A stretch of DNA of 64,000 nucleotides from Candidatus Liberimonas magnetica. GTDB lineage: Bacteria > Elusimicrobiota > Endomicrobiia > Endomicrobiales > JAFGIL01. This document shows, piece after piece, positions 35,712 through 45,027 of this stretch (position 1 is the first letter of the stretch; the number at the start of each line of letters is the position of its first letter). The DNA lies in contig JAJAPY010000004.1 in the NCBI GenBank assembly GCA_020523885.1, positions 1 to 64,000 on the forward strand. Direction: 5' to 3'. The notes beneath the pieces were generated by a model, which saw only the letters and a list, made by a program, of their open reading frames with translations, made no database searches and was not told the origin of the DNA. A program made the translations under genes and the position numbers.

Positions 35712-36387
35712 CCCTTTCTCCGAATATCGCCGTTCCGATCCTTACCATATTTGAGCCTTCTTCTATGGCAGCCTCAAAATCGTGCGACATTCCCATGGAT
35801 AAAATATTAAAACCGTCAAGCCCCTTATGGTTCTTAATGTTATCAAAAACTTCTTTTGCTTGTTTAAAATACGGCTTTGCATCATTTGGATCTTCAAAAT
35901 ACGGGGCCATAGCCATAAGCCCGCAAAGCTTAATATTGTTTAATTTTTCAATGTTTTTTAACACTAGACCTAAATTTTCTTTTGTGATGCCGAATTTAGT
36001 TGTTTCATCAGATACTTTAAGCTCAAACAGGCATTCTTGAACTTTGCCTGCCTTAAAAGCATGTTTATCTATTTCTTCAAGCAGGCCTAAACTATCTACG
36101 GACTGTATTAGATCAAAAAATTCTACTACCTTTTTTGCTTTATTGCTTTGTAAATGCCCTATAAAATGCTTTTTTATGTTAGCTGGAAGTTTATCTATCT
36201 TTAATAAAGCTTCCTGCAATTTACTTTCGCCTATATCTTTTATACCTGCCGTTATAGTCTCATTTATAAGCTCAATCGGAACTGTTTTGGTTACTGCAAC
36301 AATAGTAATATCATTATGATTTTTGTTGGCTTTTTTACAAGAAACTGCTATCTTTTTTCTGACAAAATCGATATTCTGGTTAATCAT
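35692..36387 (-). CDS. yggS: YggS family PLP-binding protein
   Basis: A 231-aa single-domain TIM-barrel protein binding pyridoxal phosphate, involved in PLP homeostasis. The PLP lysine lies in AVTKTVPIELI. Family motifs are FIGHLQSNKAK and the phosphate-binding SMGMSHDFEAAIEEGSNMVRIGTAIFGER. The final residues (AIQNAK) are encoded by the junction word-hairpin, so the native tail may have been overwritten. It is the first gene after an extended -10 promoter (36414-36422), and so probably the first gene of the long operon. Confidence 0.95.
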   Translation of the reverse strand: MINQNIDFVRKKIAVSCKKANKNHNDITIVAVTKTVPIELINETITAGIKDIGESKLQEALLKIDKLPANIKKHFIGHLQSNKAKKVVEFFDLIQSVDSLGLLEEIDKHAFKAGKVQECLFELKVSDETTKFGITKENLGLVLKNIEKLNNIKLCGLMAMAPYFEDPNDAKPYFKQAKEVFDNIKNHKGLDGFNILSMGMSHDFEAAIEEGSNMVRIGTAIFGERAIQNAK

Positions 36388-36413
36388 AGATTTAACTTAG
36401 AGCACAATGTAGT

Positions 36414-36422
36414 ATTATAGCA
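36414..36422 (-). promoter_or_regulatory. Extended -10 promoter of the yggS operon
   Basis: Minus-strand TGCTATAAT gives a perfect -10 with the extended TG motif; the -35 region is only T-rich. It lies directly after the terminator at 36434-36483, so it starts a new unit. Confidence 0.55.
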
Positions 36423-36433
36423 TATTTTTTGAC

Positions 36434-36483
36434 AAAAAAAAAGCTCCGTTTTGGTTTTAAATATAACTCAAACGGAGTTTTTT
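36434..36483. terminator. Bidirectional-looking terminator upstream of yggS
   Basis: CTCCGTTT (36444-36451) pairs with AAACGGAG (36470-36477). There are nine A before the stem and six T after it, so both strands have a U-tract. For the minus strand it ends transcription coming from the BrnTA side. Confidence 0.8.
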
Positions 36484-36516
36484 AACTACTAAACCAGCTA
36501 AAAATTGCTATATTTT

Positions 36517-36570
36517 TTAAAACTCTACATCTAAGCCGAACCTGAGAGGATCGCCGAGGACGGGAATCAC
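36517..36570 (-). pseudogene. Possible remnant of an outer-membrane protein C-terminus
   Basis: A 17-codon open stretch ends in GDPLRFGLDVEF and TAA. Alternating hydrophobic residues with a terminal Phe are typical of the last strand of outer-membrane beta-barrels. A stop codon precedes it in frame and a good terminator follows it, as at the end of a real gene. The toxin-antitoxin pair lies where the rest of the gene would be. Too short to be sure. Confidence 0.35.
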
Positions 36571-36608
36571 TCAAGTTTTTGGTAGTTTTAGATGCTAACC
36601 AAGAGGAA

Positions 36609-36649
36609 GGGAGAAGGATTCTCCCTTAAATCAAACTTGGCCAAGTTTG
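36609..36649. repeat. Two short hairpins downstream of brnA
   Basis: GGGAGAA/TTCTCCC (36609-36625) and the perfect palindrome CAAACTTGGCCAAGTTTG (36632-36649) lie just after the brnA stop codon. There is no T-tract, so they are more likely RNA-stabilising or repeat sequences than a terminator. Confidence 0.6.
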
Positions 36650-36657
36650 AACTGGAT

Positions 36658-36939
36658 TTATGCCTTTGCCTTATGAAGTTCTCTGTTGACTCTCTCAGCC
36701 AAAAATATCTTTATCAATGACTGATAGGGGACATGCCGCCTGTTGGCTATCATCTTAATACTGTTAAGCAGGGAATTCGGGAACCTCACCGGGACCGCCG
36801 TTGAAGAAGGCTTCAAGTTCGGGAAAATTACTCTCTTTGCCTGAGACATATCAATGTAGTCAGTAACATCGTGGGTATCCCAAAAATCCGCCTCTTCTTT
36901 CTCAGTCTTGAATTTTGGTAGTTCTTTTAATTTTTTCAT
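36658..36939 (-). CDS. brnA: BrnA-type antitoxin
   Basis: The 93-aa protein has the BrnA layout. An N-terminal toxin-binding stretch carries KFKTEKEEADFWDTHD and TDYIDMSQA. A ribbon-helix-helix DNA-binding end carries VPVRFPNSLLNSIKMIANRR and PYQSLIKIFLAERV. BrnA neutralises BrnT and represses the operon. Its start overlaps the end of brnT by 38 bases, and a GAGAGG ribosome site lies inside brnT. It sits downstream of the toxin, the usual brnT-brnA order. Confidence 0.9.
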   Translation of the reverse strand: MKKLKELPKFKTEKEEADFWDTHDVTDYIDMSQAKRVIFPNLKPSSTAVPVRFPNSLLNSIKMIANRRHVPYQSLIKIFLAERVNRELHKAKA

Positions 36940-37225
36940 GGTAGCTTAACCTCTCTTTTTTACTCATCTTCCTTGCCGAAATAACTCTGATTCTTTTGCC
37001 TCTTATGGTGAATATAACTGTCAGCAGCCTTTCATTGTTTGATGAACCGAACAAATAATACCTGTCCTCAACTAAAGAATGCCTAACATCTTTCCCAAGT
37101 ATATGGTCATTTAAAAACACTTCTTCACACTCACTAATGATTACTTTGTGTTTTTGAAGAATTTTTTCTATATTAAATTTATCCCACTCAAAACCTTCAA
37201 TGGATTCTAAAATGTTATTATTCAT
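36902..37225 (-). CDS. brnT: BrnT-type RNase toxin
   Basis: BrnT is a RelE-fold ribonuclease that stops growth when free of BrnA. The sequence has FEWDKFNIEKILQKHKV near the N-terminus and RLLTVIFTIRGKRIRVISARKMSKKERLSY at the C-terminal side, matching the conserved ends of the family. I begin it at the ATG at 37225 (107 aa). An in-frame GTG at 37246 would overlap the -10 box of the promoter and cannot be on the mRNA. The predicted start of transcription is only about six bases before the ATG, so translation is probably leaderless. BrnA likely represses this promoter. Confidence 0.9.
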   Translation of the reverse strand: MNNNILESIEGFEWDKFNIEKILQKHKVIISECEEVFLNDHILGKDVRHSLVEDRYYLFGSSNNERLLTVIFTIRGKRIRVISARKMSKKERLSYHEKIKRTTKIQD

Positions 37226-37237
37226 CTGTATAACTAT

Positions 37238-37266
37238 ATTATACACTCGAGAAATTATTTCGTCAA
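37238..37266 (-). promoter_or_regulatory. Near-consensus sigma70 promoter of brnTA
   Basis: Minus-strand TTGACG (37261-37266) and TATAAT (37238-37243) with a 17-base spacer. The spacer contains CTCGAG, a possible part of a BrnA operator. Confidence 0.8.
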
Positions 37267-37370
37267 GTCCAAATTCTCATCAAAATTCTCATCAAAAATG
37301 CATAATGCCGGTTTAATGTTCTTTAAAGAAATGTTAGTTTGTCAAGCTCATTTGGTTTATTTCATTAGTT

Positions 37371-37537
37371 CCCAAATAGGGAACCATCCCCGTTTTCGTA
37401 AATAAAAAAGCAGTACTCAGAGCGAAATAATAAATTTTAACGGAGTCCCGCTAAATGCAGGGTTAGGAAATAAATTTATTTGTTGTAGCCTGAATACTGC
37501 TTTTTTAATAGAAAAAAAATGGGTCATCCCCTATTTG
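37371..37537. repeat. Nested REP-bounded palindrome and terminator after groEL
   Basis: The outer arms CAAATAGGG...CCCCGTTTT (37373-37396) and AAAATGGG...CCCCTATTTG (37517-37537) are imperfect inverted repeats. Inside, a stem of about 17 bp (37404-37420 with 37490-37506) ends in T-tracts on both strands. A third helix (AATAAATTT/AAATTTATT) and an apex CCTGC/GCGGG lie within. It ends at the groEL stop codon and can serve as its terminator. The rest of the brnT-groEL gap (37267-37370) shows nothing definite. Confidence 0.75.
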
Positions 37538-37538
37538 A

Positions 37539-39330
<1,792 letters not shown>

Positions 39331-39331
39331 A

Positions 39332-39619
39332 TTATTGGATTATTCCGAGTATGTCGTCCTGGTTCATTATAAGATATTCCTGATCATCGATCTTCACTTC
39401 GGTTCCGGAATACTTGCCATAAAGGATCTTATCGCCAACCTTTACGTTCATCGGGATAAGCTTCCCCTCATCTGTCATTTTGCCTTTCCCGACAGCGATT
39501 ACTTCACCTTCCTGCGGCTTTTCTTTTGCCGTGTCCGGTATGATAATACCGCTTTTTTTAACCTCCTTTGCTTCCTGAGGTTTTACAACTACTCTGTCTG
39601 CTAATGGTTGAAGTTTCAT
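39332..39619 (-). CDS. groS: Co-chaperonin GroES
   Basis: Cpn10 of 95 aa, the lid of the GroEL chamber. It has the N-terminal [22 protein letters not shown], the mobile-loop region [15 protein letters not shown] and [34 protein letters not shown] ribosome site lies nine bases before the ATG. Expression is controlled by the promoter and CIRCE at 39674-39728, hence by HrcA and heat. Confidence 0.98.
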   Translation of the reverse strand: MKLQPLADRVVVKPQEAKEVKKSGIIIPDTAKEKPQEGEVIAVGKGKMTDEGKLIPMNVKVGDKILYGKYSGTEVKIDDQEYLIMNQDDILGIIQ

Positions 39620-39673
39620 AAAAAATTCACCTCCTATAGTTTTTGGTTTTTGGCATTCTTTGCCTAAATAAAA

Positions 39674-39700
39674 TTAGCACTCGCCAATTGCAAGTGCTAA
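39674..39700. promoter_or_regulatory. CIRCE operator (HrcA site)
   Basis: TTAGCACTC, nine bases, then AAGTGCTAA: one mismatch to the CIRCE consensus TTAGCACTC-N9-GAGTGCTAA. It begins at the -10 box and lies about 55 bases before groES, so HrcA binding would block transcription. Confidence 0.95.
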
Positions 39701-39728
39701 TTATACATAAACCGATATAATTTGTCAA
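39700..39728 (-). promoter_or_regulatory. Consensus sigma70 promoter of groES-groEL
   Basis: Minus-strand TTGACA (39723-39728) and TATAAT (39700-39705) with a 17-base spacer: both hexamers perfect. It touches the CIRCE operator. Confidence 0.92.
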
Positions 39729-39788
39729 TAGCCTGTACAAATATTTTATTGACTTTTAACCGGCCTCTTTTTTAAGAAGGTAACTTAT

Positions 39789-40529
39789 TTAGAATTTGAT
39801 CCCAAGACCTAAAGTATAGTTAATATCTCCGTTAACCAGTGCACCGCCAAGCTGTATATAGGTTAAAGGAATAAGGCTTAAATTTACCCCTGCTTCCACT
39901 CTCATGCTTGAAGCTTTGCCTTTCAAATCGATTATCGTTGCATCAGGAGTTACCTCAGTATTGTCAATCCCGATGCCTGCATAAGGAACAACTATGGGCA
40001 GGTCAATTGAGGCTATACAGGAAACGCTCAAGGTGGTGGCTTTTAGTTTGTTGAGCCCTGAATTTACATTAAGTGTATTATATACAGCCTGTGCTGAAAG
40101 CGAAGGAACTCCCGGTATGCTCTTTTTTATGATCCCATACCTTAAACCAACTCCTGCCAGGGAAGAATCCGAATAAGAAGTAAATCTTGCTATCAGGTCA
40201 AGGTTAGCAGGGAGACCTATCTCCGCCTGCAAAATCGGTAAAGCTACGCTGTCTAAACTTGATTTTATTATTGTATCTTCATCCTTGACCTTTACAACTG
40301 GTATACGCAGGCCTACATCAAAACCGGGAAGCCCAAGAGACTTACCCTGGTGGTATGTCCCGCCTCCCATTAATGCCCCTAAATCTTTAGCAAAGTTATC
40401 AAGCATACCCTGGGCAATTGTGGTAGCCTGGCCCGTTATCAAGCTCTGAAAATTATCGAATGGGTTAGCGGCGTAAGCAAAATTAGCTCCCATAATCATG
40501 ACCAGTGCAAAAACCCCTACTTTCTTCAT
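39789..40529 (-). CDS. Outer-membrane-like secreted protein (246 aa)
   Basis: A signal peptide (MKKVGVFALVMIMGANFAYA) is followed by a beta-rich protein with repeated Gly/hydrophobic alternation (PGFDVGLRIPVVKV, SLAGVGLRYGII, RVEAGVNLSLIP). The C-terminus YTLGLGIKF ends in Phe. That is the pattern of a small outer-membrane beta-barrel. It resembles DUF6588-type proteins by eye, but I cannot confirm the family. A strong AAAGGAGG site precedes the ATG. It lies upstream of groES on the same strand, behind the heat-shock promoter, and so in a separate transcript. The ligand or role is unknown. Confidence 0.7.
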   Translation of the reverse strand: MKKVGVFALVMIMGANFAYAANPFDNFQSLITGQATTIAQGMLDNFAKDLGALMGGGTYHQGKSLGLPGFDVGLRIPVVKVKDEDTIIKSSLDSVALPILQAEIGLPANLDLIARFTSYSDSSLAGVGLRYGIIKKSIPGVPSLSAQAVYNTLNVNSGLNKLKATTLSVSCIASIDLPIVVPYAGIGIDNTEVTPDATIIDLKGKASSMRVEAGVNLSLIPLTYIQLGGALVNGDINYTLGLGIKF

Positions 40530-40604
40530 TATAGACCTCCTTTAATTGTGCCCTTATTTGTGATCTGGGCTTAATCCTAGTGAATATTTAATGTTTGTTT
40601 CTTT

Positions 40605-40739
40605 AAAAACTCCGGGACCAGGATTCGGCTACAAGTCGTTTCGCTCCGCTCAACGCTCGCAGCCCGCCCCTCGCTCGCCTTCGGCTCCCTGCGGTCTTCG
40701 AATCCTTAAGCAAGCCAAACTCTTGGCTTGCTTTCCCAA
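40605..40739. mobile_element. Short insertion at the tRNA-Gln 3' end with 23-bp direct repeat
   Basis: The last 18 bases of tRNA-Gln plus five flanking bases are perfectly repeated at 40605-40627 and 40740-40762. Between them are about 112 bases: a GC-rich stretch rich in CGCTC and CGGCTCCCTGCGG words (40628-40699), closed by ATTCG...CGAAT, then the hairpin AAGCAAGCCAA/TTGGCTTGCTT (40708-40733). It has the geometry of a miniature element integrated at a tRNA 3' end. It carries no gene. Confidence 0.7.
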
Positions 40740-40744
40740 AAAAA

Positions 40745-40815
40745 CTCCGGGACCAGGATTCGAACCTAGACAAAAGGATCCAAATTCCTTTGTGCTGCCA
40801 TTACACCATCCCGGA
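40745..40815 (-). tRNA. tRNA-Gln (anticodon TTG)
   Basis: A 71-base cloverleaf on the minus strand. The acceptor stem is TCCGGGA/TCCCGGA, the D-arm is GTGTAATGGCAGCAC, the anticodon loop is ATTTGGA, and the T-arm is GGTTCGAATCC. The anticodon is TTG, with G as discriminator. CCA is not encoded. It lies between the outer-membrane-like gene and spoVG. Confidence 0.97.
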
Positions 40816-40846
40816 ATAAAGAACATTTGTTAAATTTACAGCAGAA

Positions 40847-41146
40847 TTATTGAGGCTTTACTTCATTTGTATGTTGACCCGGGTCAGGGTTACTCTTTAA
40901 TTTTTCTTCATAAAACTCTAAAACTTTTTTCTCCAAATCATGGCGGAAATCATTGGTAATAGGGTGTGCGATGTCTTTAAAAGTACCGTCGTTCATCTTT
41001 CTTGACGGCATACATACCATCAGGCCCTTTTCGCCTTTAACGATGCGGAGATTGTGCACTACAAAAACATCGTCAAACGTTACAGCAGCGTAAGCCTTCA
41101 GCTTCTGTTCATCTTTCAGGAAAATCCGTACCTCTGTGATCTTCAT
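40847..41146 (-). CDS. spoVG: SpoVG family RNA/DNA-binding regulator
   Basis: A 99-aa protein with the SpoVG core: KITEVRIFLKD, LKAYAAVTFDDVFVVHNLRIV, GLMVCMPSRKMNDGTFKDIAHPIT and a C-terminal helix. SpoVG proteins bind nucleic acids and influence many genes in non-sporulating bacteria too. The Pro/Asn-rich tail (NPDPGQHTNEVKPQ) is variable in the family. GGAGG precedes the ATG. It follows ispE, a widely conserved pairing. Confidence 0.97.
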   Translation of the reverse strand: MKITEVRIFLKDEQKLKAYAAVTFDDVFVVHNLRIVKGEKGLMVCMPSRKMNDGTFKDIAHPITNDFRHDLEKKVLEFYEEKLKSNPDPGQHTNEVKPQ

Positions 41147-41216
41147 TACCCCTCCATCTTAGTAGAGAGCATTTAAAGGAACACTTCATCTCTCTTTACA
41201 CAGGGAAAGGGAAATC

Positions 41217-42059
41217 CTAATTAACCGACTTTGCCAAGAAAATATCCCAAGGATGCATTTTCAAAGCCGACCTGATTTTTCCCCCTTCTTTTTTCGATGC
41301 CACCAAAGCAAAAACAGTTGACCCGGAACCGGACATAAGATTCATAAGCCCCATTTTATTCAATGTTTTTTTAATATCCGCAATTTCCGGCCTGTTTTTG
41401 AGCACGGGTCCTTCAAGACGATTAAACAAAAAATGCCCCCAAGCTTTTGAGGAAGAGCCGCTGGCTAACAACTGCCTAATTCTATTAATTTTTTGTTTAT
41501 TTGTCAATGGAAACTTCAAGTTTTGATATGCCCAGGCTGTAGGAACCTGAACCCTTGGATAAATAACGACAAACCAGGCAGGTTTGACGCCTGTTATCTT
41601 TTTGAGCTTTTCTCCGATCCCTGAAGCGTAATAACTCCCTTTAGAAAGGAAAAAAGGCACATCAGCTCCTAATTTAACAGCTATTTTTGACAGTGCCTTT
41701 CTTGGCAGCTTTTTTTTCCAGAGAATCTGCAAACCCTTGAGCACAGCTGCGGCATCGCTTGATCCGCCCCCGAGCCCTGCACCTATGGGAATATGTTTTT
41801 CTATGTATAGGTGTGCGCCTTTACCGGTCTTTAGCTTTTCCCTTAAAGCAAACGCTGCCTTTAAAACCAGATTATTCATATCCTTTGGGATAGCGTTTGA
41901 GTTGCTGTCTAAAGAGAGGGTTGACTTCCTGGGAAGGATCGTTATTTTATCATACAAACTGATGGTCTGAAAAATAGTCTGGATATTATGATACCCGTTC
42001 TTTTTCCGGTTTATAACTTCCAAGAACAAATTCAGCTTTGCAGGCGCAAGCAGTTGCAT
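41217..42059 (-). CDS. ispE: 4-diphosphocytidyl-2-C-methyl-D-erythritol kinase
   Basis: GHMP kinase of the non-mevalonate isoprenoid pathway. Motifs are APAKLNLFLEVINRKKNGYH at the N-terminus, the ATP loop PIGAGLGGGSSDAAAV, and the C-terminal LMSGSGSTVFAL. I begin it at the ATG at 42059 (280 aa), which has GGAG six bases upstream. An in-frame TTG at 42071 overlaps that ribosome site and is not a plausible start. It precedes spoVG. Confidence 0.96.
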   Translation of the reverse strand: MQLLAPAKLNLFLEVINRKKNGYHNIQTIFQTISLYDKITILPRKSTLSLDSNSNAIPKDMNNLVLKAAFALREKLKTGKGAHLYIEKHIPIGAGLGGGSSDAAAVLKGLQILWKKKLPRKALSKIAVKLGADVPFFLSKGSYYASGIGEKLKKITGVKPAWFVVIYPRVQVPTAWAYQNLKFPLTNKQKINRIRQLLASGSSSKAWGHFLFNRLEGPVLKNRPEIADIKKTLNKMGLMNLMSGSGSTVFALVASKKEGGKIRSALKMHPWDIFLAKSVN

Positions 42060-42078
42060 TAAAAACTCCAACCTTATA

Positions 42079-42170
42079 ATGACAAAATCCCTATATTATA
42101 AAATCTCAACAAAATAAATTCAAAATCCCAGATATTTTTTGTCATTTGTCATTGTTTTGTTTGTCATTTT
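42079..42170. repeat. Junction word-hairpin (TPR protein/ispE)
   Basis: AATGACAAAAT (42079-42089) is mirrored by TTTTGTCATTTGTCATTG and TTGTCATTTT (42136-42170). The words are short and the match is modest. It touches the stop codon of the TPR gene. Confidence 0.55.
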
Positions 42171-44343
42171 ACTGCTTGTTTTCCCCTTGTTTTATTATCT
42201 CTTTTTCAAAAGGGGTGAATACACCGTCCTCTATTGAATTGTTTATGTCAAAATCCTTTATTTTTATCTGCGCGGATATATTTTTATCCGGCAGATAGAT
42301 ATTTATATCTAAAGGCAGGTATAGGCCTTCATATTGGACCTGTTTTCTAAAAGCTATTTCCATTTTATTGCTTTCTTTGTATTCCTTTATGGCACCGGTC
42401 CTGGAATCGATCACCAGGGCCATGGCGTCCAGTCTATACGTATACAGGTTACGTTTGACAGAAACGGCCGTCCTGTCAGAATCGAACTTTGCAAGAATTT
42501 CCGTATTAAAATAAGCTTTAACCCTGTCCAGGCAATCAAGGTTAAAGACAGAGTCATTTTCCTGGAGGTCTTTGGGATAGATCTTTAGGCCTTTATTCTG
42601 GACAATTACCACATGAGGCATTAAAAAATTCCCGAGTATGTCAACTCTCCATCTGGCAGGGCGCTTATACTGGAATGTCCCGAAAGAATAGAAATTTACG
42701 CCGGAATTCCTGCCTGTTATGGAGAAATTAGATCTCAGTGAACTTACCTGAAGTAAATTTCCTATGGCCCGTTTGAGCAATTTTCTCTGAACGGTCTTCG
42801 GTAAAACAAATTTTTCCAATGCCTTTATTTTTTTTAACACATTTTTATTTTTTTGGTCCAAACTTGAGGACTTCTGATAAGCATCCCAGGCATCTGCTGT
42901 TTTGTTTAATTTCATGCTCACATCGCCTACATGTTCAAAGACAACAGGGTCATTGATCTTTTCGGAGGCATCTATCAAATACTTTTCCGCTTTCTCAAAT
43001 TCCCCTTTATTAAAATACAGCCAGCCCAAAGAGTCTATATAGGCACCGTTATCAGGGCCAAGAGCAAGCGCTCTTTTTATAAGGCTTTCTGCCTCGGTCA
43101 GGTTGATCCCGCGGTCTATATAAGAATACGCGAGGTAATTAAGGGCTGTGGAATTTTTCGGGTCCAGCTCAATTGATTTTTTAAGCATAAGCTCAGCTTT
43201 ATCAAATTTTTTCCAGGTGTCATACAAAACGCCGAAATGGAAATAGATTTCATCAAAATCAGGTTTTAACTCCAGGGCTTTAATAAGCATTTTTTCTGCA
43301 TCTTTATAATTATCCATGTCAAAATAGGCAAGCCCCAGCAAATAATATGAATTTGCGTTGTTGGGTTCAAGTTTAGCGACTTTTTTTAAGCATTTTAAGG
43401 ACTCTTTCATATTTTTAGAAGCAGAATAATAAAAGCTAAGGCGCGTAAGGATAGCAGCATTTTCTTCTTTTTCGCGTATGGCTTCAAAATATTTTATGGC
43501 TTCTTTCCAGTCTTTTTTATGTTCAGCCATTATCCCGAGCCAGAAATTAATATTAGTATCCTGCGGCTTGATTTTTAAGGCTTCCAGAAAAACGCCTTGA
43601 GCTTCCTCATACATCTTTAAACGATAATACAGCCCGCCAAGATAGAGAAGGACATTGACATTATCCGGCGCTAATTCCAAATATTTTTTAAATTCGTTTA
43701 TAGCCTCAGTGAAATTTTCCTGTTTTTCATAGATATTCGCTAAAGCCAGGTACATTTCAGCTCCGTTCGGTTGCAGTGAAATTGCCTTTTTAAAGGATTC
43801 TACAGCGTCGTCCAACTGCCCCAGTTTTTCCTGTGCTGTGCCGAGCTGAAAGTAAGCCGGCGCTGAATCTGGCTTTTTTTCTATAAATTTTTTCCAGTAG
43901 TAAATAGCCTGGGGCAGGTTCCTGTCGGAATAATAAGCTGCGAGGTAAAGCAGGGCCGTTTCAGTGTCAGGTTCGATTTCCAGTATGCTCTCCCACAACT
44001 CCCTGGCCTTGTTGGGATTTCCGGAAACAAGATAAAAATTGCCCAAAAAAAGCTTGGTGTCAATATCCTTTCCGGATAATTCTTCAAGTTTTTGAGCAGC
44101 ATAAAAAGATTGCGGTATCCTGCCGACCTGCCAGTAAAGGCTTGTCAACTGCCGGTAAACATCTATAGCTTTATCATCAATTTTTAATACATGTTCATAT
44201 TCTTTGATCGCGCGGTCAAAATCCCCTGAACGGCTGGCGATAAGGCCGTTCAGATAGGATTGATAGGCTTCTTTGGAAACAGCCTGTAAATTAATCGGAA
44301 CAACCAAGCTATAGATAAGCAGTAATGATATAATTTTTTTCAT
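42169..44343 (-). CDS. TPR protein with C-terminal LolA/LolB-like domain
   Basis: A 724-aa exported protein: signal peptide (MKKIISLLLIYSLVVPINLQA), then about 14 tetratricopeptide repeats (residues about 25-515, each with the usual W/LG-Y-A-P pattern). The last 180 residues resemble the LolA/LolB/DUF4292 beta-fold (FGTFQYKRPARWRVDI, then NKGLKIYP and AYFNTEILAKFD). TPRs would bind partners in the periplasm, and LolA-like domains bind lipid or lipoprotein acyl chains. A role in envelope assembly or lipoprotein handling is inferred, and would fit Lgt and LspA elsewhere in the window. An AAGGGA ribosome site precedes the ATG. Confidence 0.8.
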   Translation of the reverse strand: MKKIISLLLIYSLVVPINLQAVSKEAYQSYLNGLIASRSGDFDRAIKEYEHVLKIDDKAIDVYRQLTSLYWQVGRIPQSFYAAQKLEELSGKDIDTKLFLGNFYLVSGNPNKARELWESILEIEPDTETALLYLAAYYSDRNLPQAIYYWKKFIEKKPDSAPAYFQLGTAQEKLGQLDDAVESFKKAISLQPNGAEMYLALANIYEKQENFTEAINEFKKYLELAPDNVNVLLYLGGLYYRLKMYEEAQGVFLEALKIKPQDTNINFWLGIMAEHKKDWKEAIKYFEAIREKEENAAILTRLSFYYSASKNMKESLKCLKKVAKLEPNNANSYYLLGLAYFDMDNYKDAEKMLIKALELKPDFDEIYFHFGVLYDTWKKFDKAELMLKKSIELDPKNSTALNYLAYSYIDRGINLTEAESLIKRALALGPDNGAYIDSLGWLYFNKGEFEKAEKYLIDASEKINDPVVFEHVGDVSMKLNKTADAWDAYQKSSSLDQKNKNVLKKIKALEKFVLPKTVQRKLLKRAIGNLLQVSSLRSNFSITGRNSGVNFYSFGTFQYKRPARWRVDILGNFLMPHVVIVQNKGLKIYPKDLQENDSVFNLDCLDRVKAYFNTEILAKFDSDRTAVSVKRNLYTYRLDAMALVIDSRTGAIKEYKESNKMEIAFRKQVQYEGLYLPLDINIYLPDKNISAQIKIKDFDINNSIEDGVFTPFEKEIIKQGENKQ

Positions 44344-44383
44344 TTAATTCCCTTATTTTGAATGTTAGTTATTACCTTGAATT

Positions 44384-44510
44384 AAAATCCTAAACCCTAA
44401 ATTTAAAACTCTAAATAAATTCAAATGCTCAAAACTTAAAAATTTAAACAAAAAATTCAATTGTTTTTTATTTTTGGTTATTTGAGTTTGTTTAGTGTTT
44501 AGAGTTTAGT
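44384..44510. repeat. Junction word-hairpin, family 2 copy b (rimI/TPR)
   Basis: The left arm has CCTAAACCCTAAAT and AACTCTAAATAAATTC. The right arm has GTTTAGTGTTTAGAGTTTAG. Same vocabulary and layout as 29118-29258, about 15 kb away. Confidence 0.8.
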
Positions 44511-44517
44511 TCTGGGC

Positions 44518-44964
44518 TTATAAGTTTTTTTCCATCAGTATCGCGCCTTCATTCCTGTAATATTTTTCTCTAAAACCTACTGCCTTAAATCCCGCTGATT
44601 TATAAAGTTTCTGAGCTACTGTATTGCTTTCGCGGACTTCAAGCAATGCTTTCCTTGCGCCCTTAATACACATATCTTCCACTAAAAACTCCAGGGCCTT
44701 GCTGCCAAGCCCTTTATTCCTGTAATCAGGATGTACGGCAATGTTCGTTATATGAGCTTCATCAAGTATGAGCCAGCCTGCGGCATAGCCTGCGATCTTA
44801 TTTTCAAACTTTAAAACAAAAAATCTGGACAGAGGAAGAGATAATTCACGTTCAAACATCTCTCTTGTCCAGGGCTCAGGAAAAGAAACTTTCTCAATCT
44901 CCAGGATTTCGCTTATATATTCCCTTTTCAGAGGCAAAAATTCCAAATTCAAAGCACCGTTCAT
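44518..44964 (-). CDS. rimI: Ribosomal-protein-alanine N-acetyltransferase RimI
   Basis: A 148-aa GNAT acetyltransferase. RimI features are EISEILEIEKVSFPEPWTREMF, the acetyl-CoA loop NIAVHPDYRNKGLGSKALEFL, ALLEVRESNTVAQKLYKSAGF and the C-terminal RKYYRNE-like VGFREKYYRNEGAILMEK. It acetylates the N-terminal Ala of ribosomal protein S18 in E. coli. It lies 63 bases downstream of giant ORF 2 on the same strand, with no obvious terminator between them, so the two may be co-transcribed. Confidence 0.93.
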   Translation of the reverse strand: MNGALNLEFLPLKREYISEILEIEKVSFPEPWTREMFERELSLPLSRFFVLKFENKIAGYAAGWLILDEAHITNIAVHPDYRNKGLGSKALEFLVEDMCIKGARKALLEVRESNTVAQKLYKSAGFKAVGFREKYYRNEGAILMEKNL

Positions 44965-45027
44965 TTTGGGAAGTTATTTTATCAAAATAAGCAAATACTT
45001 TCAAGAATCAGGGGGGAGGGATTCAGG

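Noticed and set aside
37226-37246. GTG start of brnT at 37246.
   Set aside because: It lies in the promoter and would be upstream of the transcription start.
37404-37506. Riboswitch or sRNA after groEL.
   Set aside because: The nested stems with T-tracts and REP arms are better explained as a terminator inside a palindromic element; no aptamer motif was recognised.
40605-40627. A second tRNA gene.
   Set aside because: Only the last 18 bases of tRNA-Gln are duplicated; there is no cloverleaf.
42060-42071. TTG start of ispE at 42071.
   Set aside because: It overlaps the ribosome site of the ATG at 42059, and the family begins at that ATG.
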